From: Acetobacteraceae bacterium
GTDB lineage: Bacteria; Pseudomonadota; Alphaproteobacteria; Acetobacterales; Acetobacteraceae
DNA: 11,483 nucleotides
Reading direction: 5' to 3'
Assembly: GCA_019689515.1 (NCBI GenBank)
Contig: JADGHI010000079.1
Coordinates: 1 to 11,483, forward strand
The stretch's first letter is position 1, and each line of letters starts with the position of its first letter. Under the pieces are notes generated by a model, which was not told the DNA's origin, did no database searches, and saw only the letters and a list, made by a program, of their open reading frames with translations. This document shows positions 1 to 6,796 of the stretch, in pieces. Position numbers and translations under genes: made by a program.

Positions 1-81
1 GACTTTCCTGAGGCAGCGCGTTACACCCCGGGTGTTTCCAGCCGGGCTGCTCGCGCTCGCTGGAGACCTCGCCCTGATCCC
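1..81. other. left-edge flank, no gene recognised
   Basis: No coding frame here gives a recognisable protein, and the segment is too short to judge whether it is the end of a neighbouring gene. It lies just downstream of the Lrp-type regulator on the minus strand. It contains two small dyads: ACACCC-C-GGGTGT at 23-35 and CAGCC-G-GGCTG at 39-49. Neither is followed by a T-run in the minus direction, so I do not call a terminator. Confidence 0.3.
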
Positions 82-609
82 CTATGGCACCGGGGAGACG
101 CTGTGCTTCAGGCAGCGCAGCGCGAAGCTGGTGCGCGTGTGGCGCACCCCCGGCAGCCGATACAGCTTCTCGCGCAGCAGCGCCTCATAGCCCTGGGTGC
201 CGCCGACCGCCGCCTTGATCACGTAGTCGTACTCGCCCGTGATGAGGTGGCATTCGAGCACCTCGGGAATCGCCGCCACGCTCTCCTCGAAGCGACGCAG
301 GATCTCCTGGTCGTGGCGCTCGAGCATGACCTCGATGAACACCGTGTCGGGCAGGCCGAGCGCGGCCTGGTCGAGGATCGCGACGTAGCCCTTGATGATC
401 CCCGCCTGCTCCAGCCGGCGGACGCGGGTCCAGCAGGGAGAGGGCGACAGCCCGACCTCCTCGGCGAGTTCCGTGTTCGTCAGCCTTGCGCGCCGGGCCA
501 GGGCGCGCAGGATGCGTCGGTCGATCTGGTCGAGGCGTGGCCGATCGGTCCGGGGCGGCTCCGATCGCGGGTCGGCTGGCCGGGCCGCATCAGCGCGGTG
601 GGGGTCCAT
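82..609 (-). CDS. Lrp/AsnC family transcriptional regulator
   Basis: This is a predicted DNA-binding regulator of 175 aa that would respond to an amino acid or related ligand. The N-terminal HTH (about residues 26-75) reads as a typical Lrp HTH: LDQIDRRILRAL, then LTNTELAEEVGLSPSP, then RVRRLEQAGIIKGYVAILD. The C-terminal RAM ligand/oligomerisation domain (about 85-168) carries the GEYDY motif at 126-130. Length is slightly above the usual 150-165 aa because of a Pro/Arg/Asp-rich leader of about 25 residues. I chose the ATG at 609. A TTG at 645 in the same frame would add 12 residues, but neither start has a strong Shine-Dalgarno. The gene is divergent from the indolepyruvate oxidoreductase gene (111 bp between starts), an arrangement common for Lrp-type regulators and their targets. 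Family is sure; ligand and targets are inference. Confidence 0.92.
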   Translation of the reverse strand: MDPHRADAARPADPRSEPPRTDRPRLDQIDRRILRALARRARLTNTELAEEVGLSPSPCWTRVRRLEQAGIIKGYVAILDQAALGLPDTVFIEVMLERHDQEILRRFEESVAAIPEVLECHLITGEYDYVIKAAVGGTQGYEALLREKLYRLPGVRHTRTSFALRCLKHSVSPVP

Positions 610-660
610 GGCAGAAGCATCTTCCGTCTTTTCGGCGGTGCACAACAGAATTCGGGAGGA

Positions 661-700
661 AACCCTGGCGGTGCAATCATATTCTCCCCATATCGGGCGA
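661..700. promoter_or_regulatory. candidate divergent control region with AT-rich island
   Basis: Between the Lrp-type gene and the oxidoreductase gene lies a conspicuously AT-rich island (about 674-693) in otherwise GC-rich DNA. It contains two ATAT blocks, 679-682 and 690-693, separated by TCTCCCC. Such spaced AT-rich dyads are compatible with an Lrp/AsnC operator or a promoter, but I see no convincing -35/-10 pair. The role is inferred from position and composition only. Confidence 0.35.
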
Positions 701-707
701 TGCGCCC

Positions 708-713
708 GGGAGG
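708..713 (+). promoter_or_regulatory. Shine-Dalgarno fixing the oxidoreductase start
   Basis: GGGAGG lies 7 nt before the ATG at 721. It supports that ATG over the much longer upstream open frame, which would run antisense through the Lrp-type regulator. Recognisable family homology also begins just after this ATG. Confidence 0.75.
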
Positions 714-720
714 TGGAAGG

Positions 721-3700
721 ATGGGCACCATCCAGCGACCCGAAGCGAGGCTCGAGGACCGCTACACGCGGCGTGGCGACTTCGTGCTGCTGACCGGAAT
801 CCAGGCGGTGGGGCGCCGGGCGCTGCTGCGCGGCGATATGGACGCGGCGCTCGGCTGGAACACCGCGGCCTACATCTCGGGCTACCGCGGCTCGCCGCTC
901 GGCGGCCTCGACCGCGAACTCGAACGCCAGGCGGAGCGGCTAAAGGCGGCGAACATCGTCTTCCGGCCGGGGGTGAACGAGGAGCTGGCCGCCACCGCGG
1001 TCTGGGGATCGCAGCAGGCCGGCCTCTATCCCGGCACCGCGCGATACGATGGCGTGTTCGGCATCTGGTACGGCAAGGGCCCGGGCCTGGACCGCAGCGG
1101 CGACGCGCTGCGCCATGCGAACTTCGCCGGCACCGCGCCCAAGGGCGGCGTGCTGGCGCTGGCAGGGGACGACCCTTCGGCGAAATCCTCCACCATCACC
1201 TCGGGCTGCGAGCACACCTTCATGGATCTCGAGATCCCGGTGCTCGATCCGTCCGACGTGGCGGACGTGCTGGAATTCGGCCTCAAGGGCATCGCGCTCA
1301 GCCGCTTCGCCGGCCTCTGGGTCGGGCTGAAATGCGTCGCCGACACGATGGACGGCACCGCATCGGTCAACGTTGATCCGGCGCGCTACGCGACGGTGGA
1401 GCCGCAGGGCGTGCCGCCCTCGCCGGACGGGCTGCACATCCGGCTCAACGACCACTGGATCGCGCAGGAGAAGCGGCTGCGCGAATTCAAGCTGCCGCAC
1501 GCCCTGGCCTTCGCCCGTGCCAACGGCTTCAACCGCGTGGTGCTGGACAGCCCGGTGGCGCGCTACGGCATCGTCGCACGCGGCAAGGCCTATGCGACGC
1601 TGCGCCAGGCGCTGCTCGATTGCGGCATCACGGACGAGGTGGCGCGCTCGCTCGGCCTGCGCCTCTGGAAAGTCGGCCTCGCTTGGCCGCTCGACCCCGA
1701 GGGAGCGCGCGACTTCGCGCGCGGGCTCGAGGAGATCCTCGTCGTCGAGGACCGCCGCGCCCTGATCGAGCCGCAGCTCCGCGATGCGCTCTACGATATG
1801 GACGCGCGTCCGCGCGTGGTCGGCAAGCGGGACGAGAACGGCCGGCCGCTGCTCTCCGAGCTGACCGAGCTGGAAGCCGGCCAGATCGTCCGGGCTCTCT
1901 TCGCCCGCCTGCCCGAGCCGTTCCGCACGGAACGCATGCGCGCGCGCCTCGCCGAGCTCGATGCGCTCGCCGCCGGGCAGCCCGATCCACGGCATCTGCG
2001 CGCGCCCTATTTCTGCCCCGGCTGCCCGCACAACACCTCGACGCGCGTGCCGGAAGGAAGCCACGCGCTCGCCGGCATCGGCTGCCACTTCCTCGCCGTG
2101 ACGATGGACCGGCAGACCGACCTCTTCACCCATATGGGCGCCGAGGGGTCGAACTGGATCGGCATGGCGCCCTTCGTCACCGAGAAGCACATCTTCGCCA
2201 ACATCGGCGACGGCACTTATGCGCATTCCGGCATCCTCGCGATCCGCGCCGCGGTCGCCGCGAAGGCCAACATCACTTACAAGATCCTGGTCAACAGCGC
2301 GGTCGCGATGACCGGCGGCCAGCGGCCGGACGCCGAGACGACGGTGCCGCGCATCGCCGCGCAGCTCCGCGCCGAGGGCGTCGAGCGCATCGAGATCGTC
2401 TCCGACGACCCGGACCGCCATCGCGGCGATCCGCTGATCCCGCCCGGCGTCGGCTTCCACCACCGCTCGCGGCTCGACGCGGTGCAGCGCGAGCTGCGCG
2501 AGGTGCCGGGCGTCACCGCGCTGATCTACGATCAGGAATGCGCCACCGAGCGCCGCCGCAAGCGCAAGCGCGACCTGGCGCCGCAGGCGCCGAAGCGCGT
2601 CGCGATCAACCCCCGCGTCTGCGAGGATTGCGGCGAGTGCTCGCGCGTCTCCAACTGCCTCGCGGTCGAGCCGCTGGAGACGGAGTTCGGCCGCAAGCGC
2701 CGGATCGACCAGAGCAACTGCAACCAGGACTACTCCTGCCTGGAGGGCTTCTGCCCCTCCTTCGTCACGCTGGTCGGCGCCACGCCAACGAAGCCCGAGA
2801 CGCAGGCGGGCACCGGCGGACCGATCCCCGAGATGCCGGAGCCGAAGCTGCCCGAACCGGTGGAGGGCGACGCCTGGAACATCCTCCTCGCCGGAGTCGG
2901 CGGGCAGGGCGTGCTCTCGCTCTCCGCCATCCTCTCCATGGCCGCGCATCTCGAGGGCCGGCCGATACGGGCGATGGACCAGCTTGGCCTCGCGCAGAAG
3001 GGCGGCGGCGTGTTCGGCCAGCTCCGCATCGGTCGGGCCGGCGCGGCACCGGAGTCGATCCGCGGCCCGCGCATCGGACTCGGCCAGGCCGATCTTCTGC
3101 TCGCCGCGGACATGGTGGTGGCGCACGGCCGCAGCGCCCGCCCGATGCTCGGGTCGGCGCGCACCGTCGCGGTGGTGAACGTGGACCTCGCGCCGACGGC
3201 GGAGTTCGTGCGCAACACGGGCACGCGCTACGACCGTGAAGGCATGATCGCGAACCTGCGCGCCGCCTGCCGCGAGATGGCGGCGATACCTGCGGCGACG
3301 CGCGTGGTCGCCGAGATGGGCGACGCGATCTACCTCAACGTCTTCCTGCTCGGCGTGGCCTACCAGCGCAGCCTGATCCCGCTCTCCGCCGAGGCGATCC
3401 TCAAGGCAATCGAACTGAACGGCGCGGCGGTCAAGCGCAACCAGGAGGCGTTCCGGCGCGGCCGGGCCGCAGCCTGGGACGAAACCGTCACCGGGCCGGC
3501 GACGCCGGAGACGGAGTCGCTGAACGACCTAGTCGCGCGCCGCGTCGCCGACCTCACCGCCTACCAGAACGCGGCCTATGCGCGCCGCTACGCCGACTTC
3601 GTCGCCAAGGTGCGCGCCGCCGAGGGCGCCCGGGTCGGCATGGGCGAGGAGCGGCTGGGGCGCGCCGTCGCGATCCAGCTCCATCGCCTGATGGCCTACA

Positions 3701-4200
3701 AGGACGAGTATGAGGTGGCGCGGCTGCACGCCGATCCGGCGTGGCAGGCCCAGCTCGCCCGCGGCTTCACCGGGACGCAGCGGATCGAGCTGAGCCTCGC
3801 CCCGCCGCTCCTCGCGAAGCGCGACCCGGACACCGGCCTGCCGAGGAAGATGACCTTCGGCCCCTGGATGCTGCGCGTCATGGGCTGGCTGCGGCATGGC
3901 AAGGTGCTGCGCGGCACCGCGCTGGACCCCTTCGGCCGCACCGAGGAGCGCCGCACCGAGCGGGCGCTGATCGAGGAATACCGCGCCGGCATCGAGCACC
4001 TGCTGACGCGCCTCTCGCCCGCCACGCACGACACGATCTGCGAATGGGCCGAGGCGGCGGCGGGGATCAAGGGGTTCGGGCACGTGAAGGCTGCCAACAT
4101 CGCCAGGACGCGCGAGCGCATGGCCGCGATCATGGCCAGGCTCGACCACGCGCCGCCGCCCGCGACGGCCGCCCCGGTCGAGGCGGTCGCGGCGGAGTAG
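721..4200 (+). CDS. indolepyruvate:ferredoxin oxidoreductase family protein (fused IorA-IorB type)
   Basis: This 1159 aa TPP- and Fe-S-dependent 2-oxoacid oxidoreductase of the cytoplasm is predicted to decarboxylate aryl-pyruvates (indolepyruvate, phenylpyruvate) to acyl-CoA, passing electrons to ferredoxin. Visible domains are: an N-terminal pyrimidine-binding region (about 20-215, with GYRGSPLGGLD at 54-64 and NEELAATAVWGSQ at 86-98); a TPP-binding domain (about 430-600) with CPGCPH (C432, C435), GIGCH (C455) and GDGTY at 496-500 followed by N525; a ferredoxin-like stretch with C634, C637, C640, C646, C667, C673 and C678; a gamma/IorB-like domain (about 719-900) opening with GVGGQG; and a C-terminal domain (about 935-1135) matching the DUF6537-type tail of this family. 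In archaea IorA and IorB are separate proteins; here they are one chain. Divergence from an Lrp-type regulator suggests amino-acid control. Substrate is inferred from family. Confidence 0.94.
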   Translation: MGTIQRPEARLEDRYTRRGDFVLLTGIQAVGRRALLRGDMDAALGWNTAAYISGYRGSPLGGLDRELERQAERLKAANIVFRPGVNEELAATAVWGSQQAGLYPGTARYDGVFGIWYGKGPGLDRSGDALRHANFAGTAPKGGVLALAGDDPSAKSSTITSGCEHTFMDLEIPVLDPSDVADVLEFGLKGIALSRFAGLWVGLKCVADTMDGTASVNVDPARYATVEPQGVPPSPDGLHIRLNDHWIAQEKRLREFKLPHALAFARANGFNRVVLDSPVARYGIVARGKAYATLRQALLDCGITDEVARSLGLRLWKVGLAWPLDPEGARDFARGLEEILVVEDRRALIEPQLRDALYDMDARPRVVGKRDENGRPLLSELTELEAGQIVRALFARLPEPFRTERMRARLAELDALAAGQPDPRHLRAPYFCPGCPHNTSTRVPEGSHALAGIGCHFLAVTMDRQTDLFTHMGAEGSNWIGMAPFVTEKHIFANIGDGTYAHSGILAIRAAVAAKANITYKILVNSAVAMTGGQRPDAETTVPRIAAQLRAEGVERIEIVSDDPDRHRGDPLIPPGVGFHHRSRLDAVQRELREVPGVTALIYDQECATERRRKRKRDLAPQAPKRVAINPRVCEDCGECSRVSNCLAVEPLETEFGRKRRIDQSNCNQDYSCLEGFCPSFVTLVGATPTKPETQAGTGGPIPEMPEPKLPEPVEGDAWNILLAGVGGQGVLSLSAILSMAAHLEGRPIRAMDQLGLAQKGGGVFGQLRIGRAGAAPESIRGPRIGLGQADLLLAADMVVAHGRSARPMLGSARTVAVVNVDLAPTAEFVRNTGTRYDREGMIANLRAACREMAAIPAATRVVAEMGDAIYLNVFLLGVAYQRSLIPLSAEAILKAIELNGAAVKRNQEAFRRGRAAAWDETVTGPATPETESLNDLVARRVADLTAYQNAAYARRYADFVAKVRAAEGARVGMGEERLGRAVAIQLHRLMAYKDEYEVARLHADPAWQAQLARGFTGTQRIELSLAPPLLAKRDPDTGLPRKMTFGPWMLRVMGWLRHGKVLRGTALDPFGRTEERRTERALIEEYRAGIEHLLTRLSPATHDTICEWAEAAAGIKGFGHVKAANIARTRERMAAIMARLDHAPPPATAAPVEAVAAE

Positions 4201-4377
4201 CGCCGCCCGCCTCCGGGCTCGCCCGCGCCCTGGCACGATGCGGGCCCGGGCGCGCCTGGGGCGCGAACGGCTGGCCCCCGATTGCGAGGCGCGCAGCCGC
4301 GACGCCGCGCGGGACCGGCGCATCCCTGGACGCGCAGCCGGCGCCGCCCGATACCCATGCGCCGGGAGACCTACGCC
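4201..4377 (+). other. intergenic gap before the acyl-CoA dehydrogenase
   Basis: This 177 bp non-coding gap is very GC-rich. I see no clear promoter and no terminator with a T-run. The 10-mer CGCGCAGCCG occurs twice (4290-4299 and 4331-4340). GGGAGA at 4364-4369 is a plausible ribosome binding site for the ATG at 4378. The gap is long enough for the downstream genes to have their own promoter. Confidence 0.4.
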
Positions 4378-5541
4378 ATGCCGCTCGACACCAGCTCCGC
4401 CTTCGACCTGCCCGCGAGCACGCAGGCGCTGCGCGAGACCGCCCTCTCCTTCGCGCGCGAGGTCCTCGCCCCCAAGGCGCAGGAATGGGACGAGCGCAAG
4501 CATTTCCCCGTCGAGGAACTGCGCCAGGCCGCCGAACTCGGCATGGCGGCGCTCTGTGTGCGCGAGGAATCGGGTGGGGCCGGCCTCACCCGCCTCGACG
4601 CCGCCGTGGTGTTCGAGGCGCTGGCGCAGGGCTGCCCGACCGTCAGCGCCTTCCTCTCCATCCACAACATGGTCGCCTGGATGATCGACCGCTTCGGCTC
4701 CGCGGAGCAGCGCGCGCGCTGGCTGCCGAAGCTCGTCACCATGGAGGCGATCGCCGCCTACTGCCTGACCGAGCCGGGCTCCGGCTCCGACGCCGCGGCG
4801 CTGCGCACCCGCGCGGTGCGCGAGGGCGAGCATTACGTGCTGAACGGCGCCAAGCAGTTCATCTCCGGCGCCGGCGCGGCCGACCTCTACGCCGTCATGG
4901 CGCGCACCGGCGGCGAGGGGCCGGACGGCATCTCCTGCCTGCTGGTCCCGAAGGAGACGCCCGGCCTCTCCTTCGGCGCGCCGGAGAAGAAGATGGGCTG
5001 GAACGCCCAGCCCACGCGCCAGGTGATCTTCGAAGACGCACGCCTGCCCGCGGAGGGCGCGCTGCTTGGTGAGGAGGGCCGCGGCTTCCGCATCGCCATG
5101 GCCGGCCTGGACGGCGGCCGGCTGAACATCGCCGCCTGCTCGCTCGGCGGGGCGCAGGACGCGCTCGACCGCGCGCTCGCCTATGTGCAGGAGCGCCGTG
5201 CCTTCGGTCGCACTCTCGCCGACTTCCAGGCGACGCAATTCCGCCTCGCCGACATGGTGACGGAGTTGGAAGCCGCGCGCACCCTGCTCTGGCGCGCCTG
5301 CGCCAAGCTCGATGCGGAGGCGCCGGACGCGACCGTCTTCTGCGCCATGGCGAAACGCTTCGCCACCGACATCGGATGGCGTGTAGCCGACGAAGCGCTA
5401 CAACTCCTGGGCGGCTATGGCTACCTGTCCGATTACCGGATCGAGAAGACCGTACGCGACCTGAGGGTCCATCGCATCTTAGAAGGCACGAATGAGATCA
5501 TGCGGGTGATCGTCACGCGCCATCTCCTTGGCCGACGTTGA
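4378..5541 (+). CDS. acyl-CoA dehydrogenase, isobutyryl-CoA dehydrogenase (ACAD8)-like
   Basis: This 387 aa FAD-dependent enzyme would catalyse alpha,beta-desaturation of a short branched acyl-CoA, most likely isobutyryl-CoA in valine breakdown, handing electrons to ETF. The ACAD fold is complete: an N-terminal helical domain; the FAD/substrate segment AYCLTEPGSGSDAA at 127-140; NGAKQFISGAG at 156-166; a C-terminal helical domain with LLGGYGYLSDY at 343-353; and the catalytic-base motif LEGTNEIMR with Glu369. From memory it tracks human ACAD8 closely (HNM-AWMID near 97-104, KKMGWN-QPTR near 204-214, GGR-NIA-CSLG near 247-257), which separates it from SCAD or isovaleryl-CoA dehydrogenase. The ATG at 4378 is preceded by GGGAGA; an in-frame ATG at 4357 lacks family similarity. 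It lies 64 bp before maiA on the same strand. Substrate assignment is by homology. Confidence 0.94.
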   Translation: MPLDTSSAFDLPASTQALRETALSFAREVLAPKAQEWDERKHFPVEELRQAAELGMAALCVREESGGAGLTRLDAAVVFEALAQGCPTVSAFLSIHNMVAWMIDRFGSAEQRARWLPKLVTMEAIAAYCLTEPGSGSDAAALRTRAVREGEHYVLNGAKQFISGAGAADLYAVMARTGGEGPDGISCLLVPKETPGLSFGAPEKKMGWNAQPTRQVIFEDARLPAEGALLGEEGRGFRIAMAGLDGGRLNIAACSLGGAQDALDRALAYVQERRAFGRTLADFQATQFRLADMVTELEAARTLLWRACAKLDAEAPDATVFCAMAKRFATDIGWRVADEALQLLGGYGYLSDYRIEKTVRDLRVHRILEGTNEIMRVIVTRHLLGRR

Positions 5542-5605
5542 CGCCGCATCCATCCATGCGCGAAATCGTCGTGGCCCCACAACGGCAGGCCATGGAGAAT
5601 TCGGG

Positions 5606-6244
5606 ATGCGACTGCACGGCTACTATCGGTCCACGGCCGCCTGGCGGGTTCGCATCGCGCTCGGGCTGAAGGGCCTCACCGCCGAGCAGGTCGCGGTCCA
5701 TCTCCGCCGTGGCGAGCAACGGTCCGAGGCGTTCCTGCGCCTCAATCCCCAGGGCCTGGTGCCGGCGCTCGAGCTCGACGATGGCGCCGGCGTACTCACC
5801 CAATCGCTCGCGATCTGCGAGTATCTCGACGAAACCCACCCGGATCCGCCGCTGCTGCCGAGCGATCCGTTGCGGCGCGCCCAGGTGCGGGCCTTCGCGA
5901 TGGCCATCGCCTGCGATATCCATCCGGTGCAGAACCTCAAGGTTCTCAATCGGTTGCGTGCCCTCGGCGTCAGCGAGGAGCAGACCAATGCCTGGGCGCG
6001 CACGGTGATCGCCGAGGGTCTCGCCGCCTGTCAGGCTCTGCTGCAGGGCGAGAGCCCCGGCCCGTTCTGCTTCGGCGACCAGCCCGGCCTCGCCGATCTC
6101 TGCCTGGTGCCCCAATTGTTCAACGCCCGGCGATTCGGCGTGGACCTCGCGCCCTTGCCGCGCCTCCTGGCGGCGGAGGCGGCCTGCCTCACCCTGCCCG
6201 CCTTCGCGGCGGCAGCCCCGGAACGTCAGCCCGACTTCGAGTAG
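5606..6244 (+). CDS. maiA: maleylacetoacetate isomerase (zeta-class GST)
   Basis: The 212 aa product is predicted to isomerise maleylacetoacetate to fumarylacetoacetate with glutathione in the homogentisate branch of Phe/Tyr degradation. The thioredoxin-like N-terminal domain has the zeta-class glutathione motif as RSTAAWRVRIAL (8-19); the usual second Ser of the SSxxxRVR pattern is Thr10. NPQGLVPALELDDG (47-60) and LTQSLAICEYLDE (64-76) follow. The all-helical C-terminal domain carries DIHPVQNLKVLNRL (104-117), diagnostic for MaiA, and FCFGDQPGLADLCLVPQLFNA (154-174 region). Length is normal. The ATG at 5606 has GGAGA at 5594-5598 and removes 26 unconserved residues from the open frame. The homogentisate dioxygenase and fumarylacetoacetase genes that often accompany maiA are not here. 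It probably shares a transcript with the ACAD gene. Confidence 0.93.
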   Translation: MRLHGYYRSTAAWRVRIALGLKGLTAEQVAVHLRRGEQRSEAFLRLNPQGLVPALELDDGAGVLTQSLAICEYLDETHPDPPLLPSDPLRRAQVRAFAMAIACDIHPVQNLKVLNRLRALGVSEEQTNAWARTVIAEGLAACQALLQGESPGPFCFGDQPGLADLCLVPQLFNARRFGVDLAPLPRLLAAEAACLTLPAFAAAAPERQPDFE

Positions 6245-6260
6245 CGAAGCCCCGCTCGAC

Positions 6261-6277
6261 TGCAAGCTTTGCTTGCA
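6261..6277 (+). terminator. perfect hairpin after maiA (possible terminator or operator)
   Basis: TGCAAGC-TTT-GCTTGCA is a perfect 7 bp inverted repeat with a 3 nt loop, starting 17 nt after the maiA stop. It is much less GC-rich than its surroundings. No T-run follows, so a classical intrinsic terminator is not proven; an mRNA 3'-end hairpin or protein-binding dyad are alternatives. A TTG codon in its loop/arm (6269) would be the most upstream possible start of the next gene. Confidence 0.45.
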
Positions 6278-6310
6278 TTGGGCGCCGTCAGGGTGTCTCA
6301 TACCGCCGCC

Positions 6311-6673
6311 GTGACGACCGCCCGAATCCCCCTGCTCGCTCCGATCCTTGCCCTGGTGCTGCTTGCGCCCGGCCCGGCGCCGGCGCAACAGCTCGGCACC
6401 ATCGTCGTGCCACAGGACGCGGGGGTCGTGATCGCTGCCCGCGGCGCACCTCAGCCGCGCCTCGCCCCCCGCCCTACCACCGCCGCACCGCGGGTTGCGC
6501 CATCCGCGCCGGCTCGGTCGAGCCCGTTCGAGCCGCCCGAAGATGACCTCACCCTCGGCACGGCCGGGCAGGTGCTCCTGCCGCTCGCCGCCGCGGCGGC
6601 CCTGGCGGCAACGCTCAGCAGCAGCCTCGCCGGTCGCGGAGGAGGCTCCACGGCGCCGGTCAGCACGCGCTGA
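6311..6673 (+). CDS. small exported/membrane-anchored hypothetical protein
   Basis: I do not recognise this protein (120 aa from GTG 6311). Residues 1-26 look like a Sec signal peptide: a short basic start with Arg5, a hydrophobic core PLLAPILALVLLAP, and a probable signal-peptidase I site after APA (QQ follows). The mature part is Pro/Ala/Arg-rich and probably disordered (about 44-75), followed by an acidic patch PPEDD. An Ala/Leu-rich hydrophobic segment (about 84-105) could span the membrane, and a Gly/Ser-rich tail ends the protein. The start is uncertain: GTG 6293 and TTG 6269 are in frame, none has a clear ribosome binding site, and TTG 6269 sits inside a hairpin. I prefer GTG 6311 because it yields the most regular signal peptide. 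It lies between maiA and the M20 peptidase on the same strand. It may be a cell-envelope protein, but no function can be assigned. Confidence 0.5.
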   Translation: MTTARIPLLAPILALVLLAPGPAPAQQLGTIVVPQDAGVVIAARGAPQPRLAPRPTTAAPRVAPSAPARSSPFEPPEDDLTLGTAGQVLLPLAAAAALAATLSSSLAGRGGGSTAPVSTR

Positions 6674-6724
6674 GCGCAGATCACCCACACCGCCACGCCC
6701 CGCGACCGGCAGAGATCGGCCTCG

Positions 6725-6742
6725 GCGGCCCTGGACGGCCGC
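6725..6742 (+). repeat. GC-rich inverted repeat before the M20 peptidase gene
   Basis: GCGGCC-CTGGAC-GGCCGC forms a 6 bp perfect stem with a 6 nt loop within the 123 bp gap 6674-6796. It could be a weak terminator of the small exported-protein gene, but no T-run follows, and such dyads are common by chance at this GC content. Nothing else clear is seen in the gap apart from the GGGGCGAGG ribosome binding site at 6782-6790. Confidence 0.3.
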
Positions 6743-6796
6743 GGCCGCGCCAACCATCCTCGCCGTAGGACGAATCTGAATGGGGCGAGGACCGAC

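Noticed and set aside
103..720. Upstream open extension of the oxidoreductase frame, adding 206 residues
   Set aside because: It runs antisense through the well-supported Lrp-type regulator, shows no family similarity, and ATG 721 has a strong Shine-Dalgarno.
940..3126. 728-residue open frame antisense to the oxidoreductase gene
   Set aside because: Its composition (Arg/Ala/Gly/His-rich, no domains) is the usual shadow of a high-GC gene; the opposite strand encodes clear catalytic motifs.
4290..4340. Repeated 10-mer CGCGCAGCCG as a possible iteron or repeat array
   Set aside because: There are only two copies, imperfect context and extreme GC content; chance is the simpler explanation.
3529..5238. 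569-residue minus-strand open frame across the oxidoreductase end and the ACAD gene
   Set aside because: It is a low-complexity shadow lying antisense to conserved ACAD sequence.
6741..6748. GCGGCCGC palindrome as a regulatory site
   Set aside because: It is an 8 bp GC-only palindrome expected often at this base composition.
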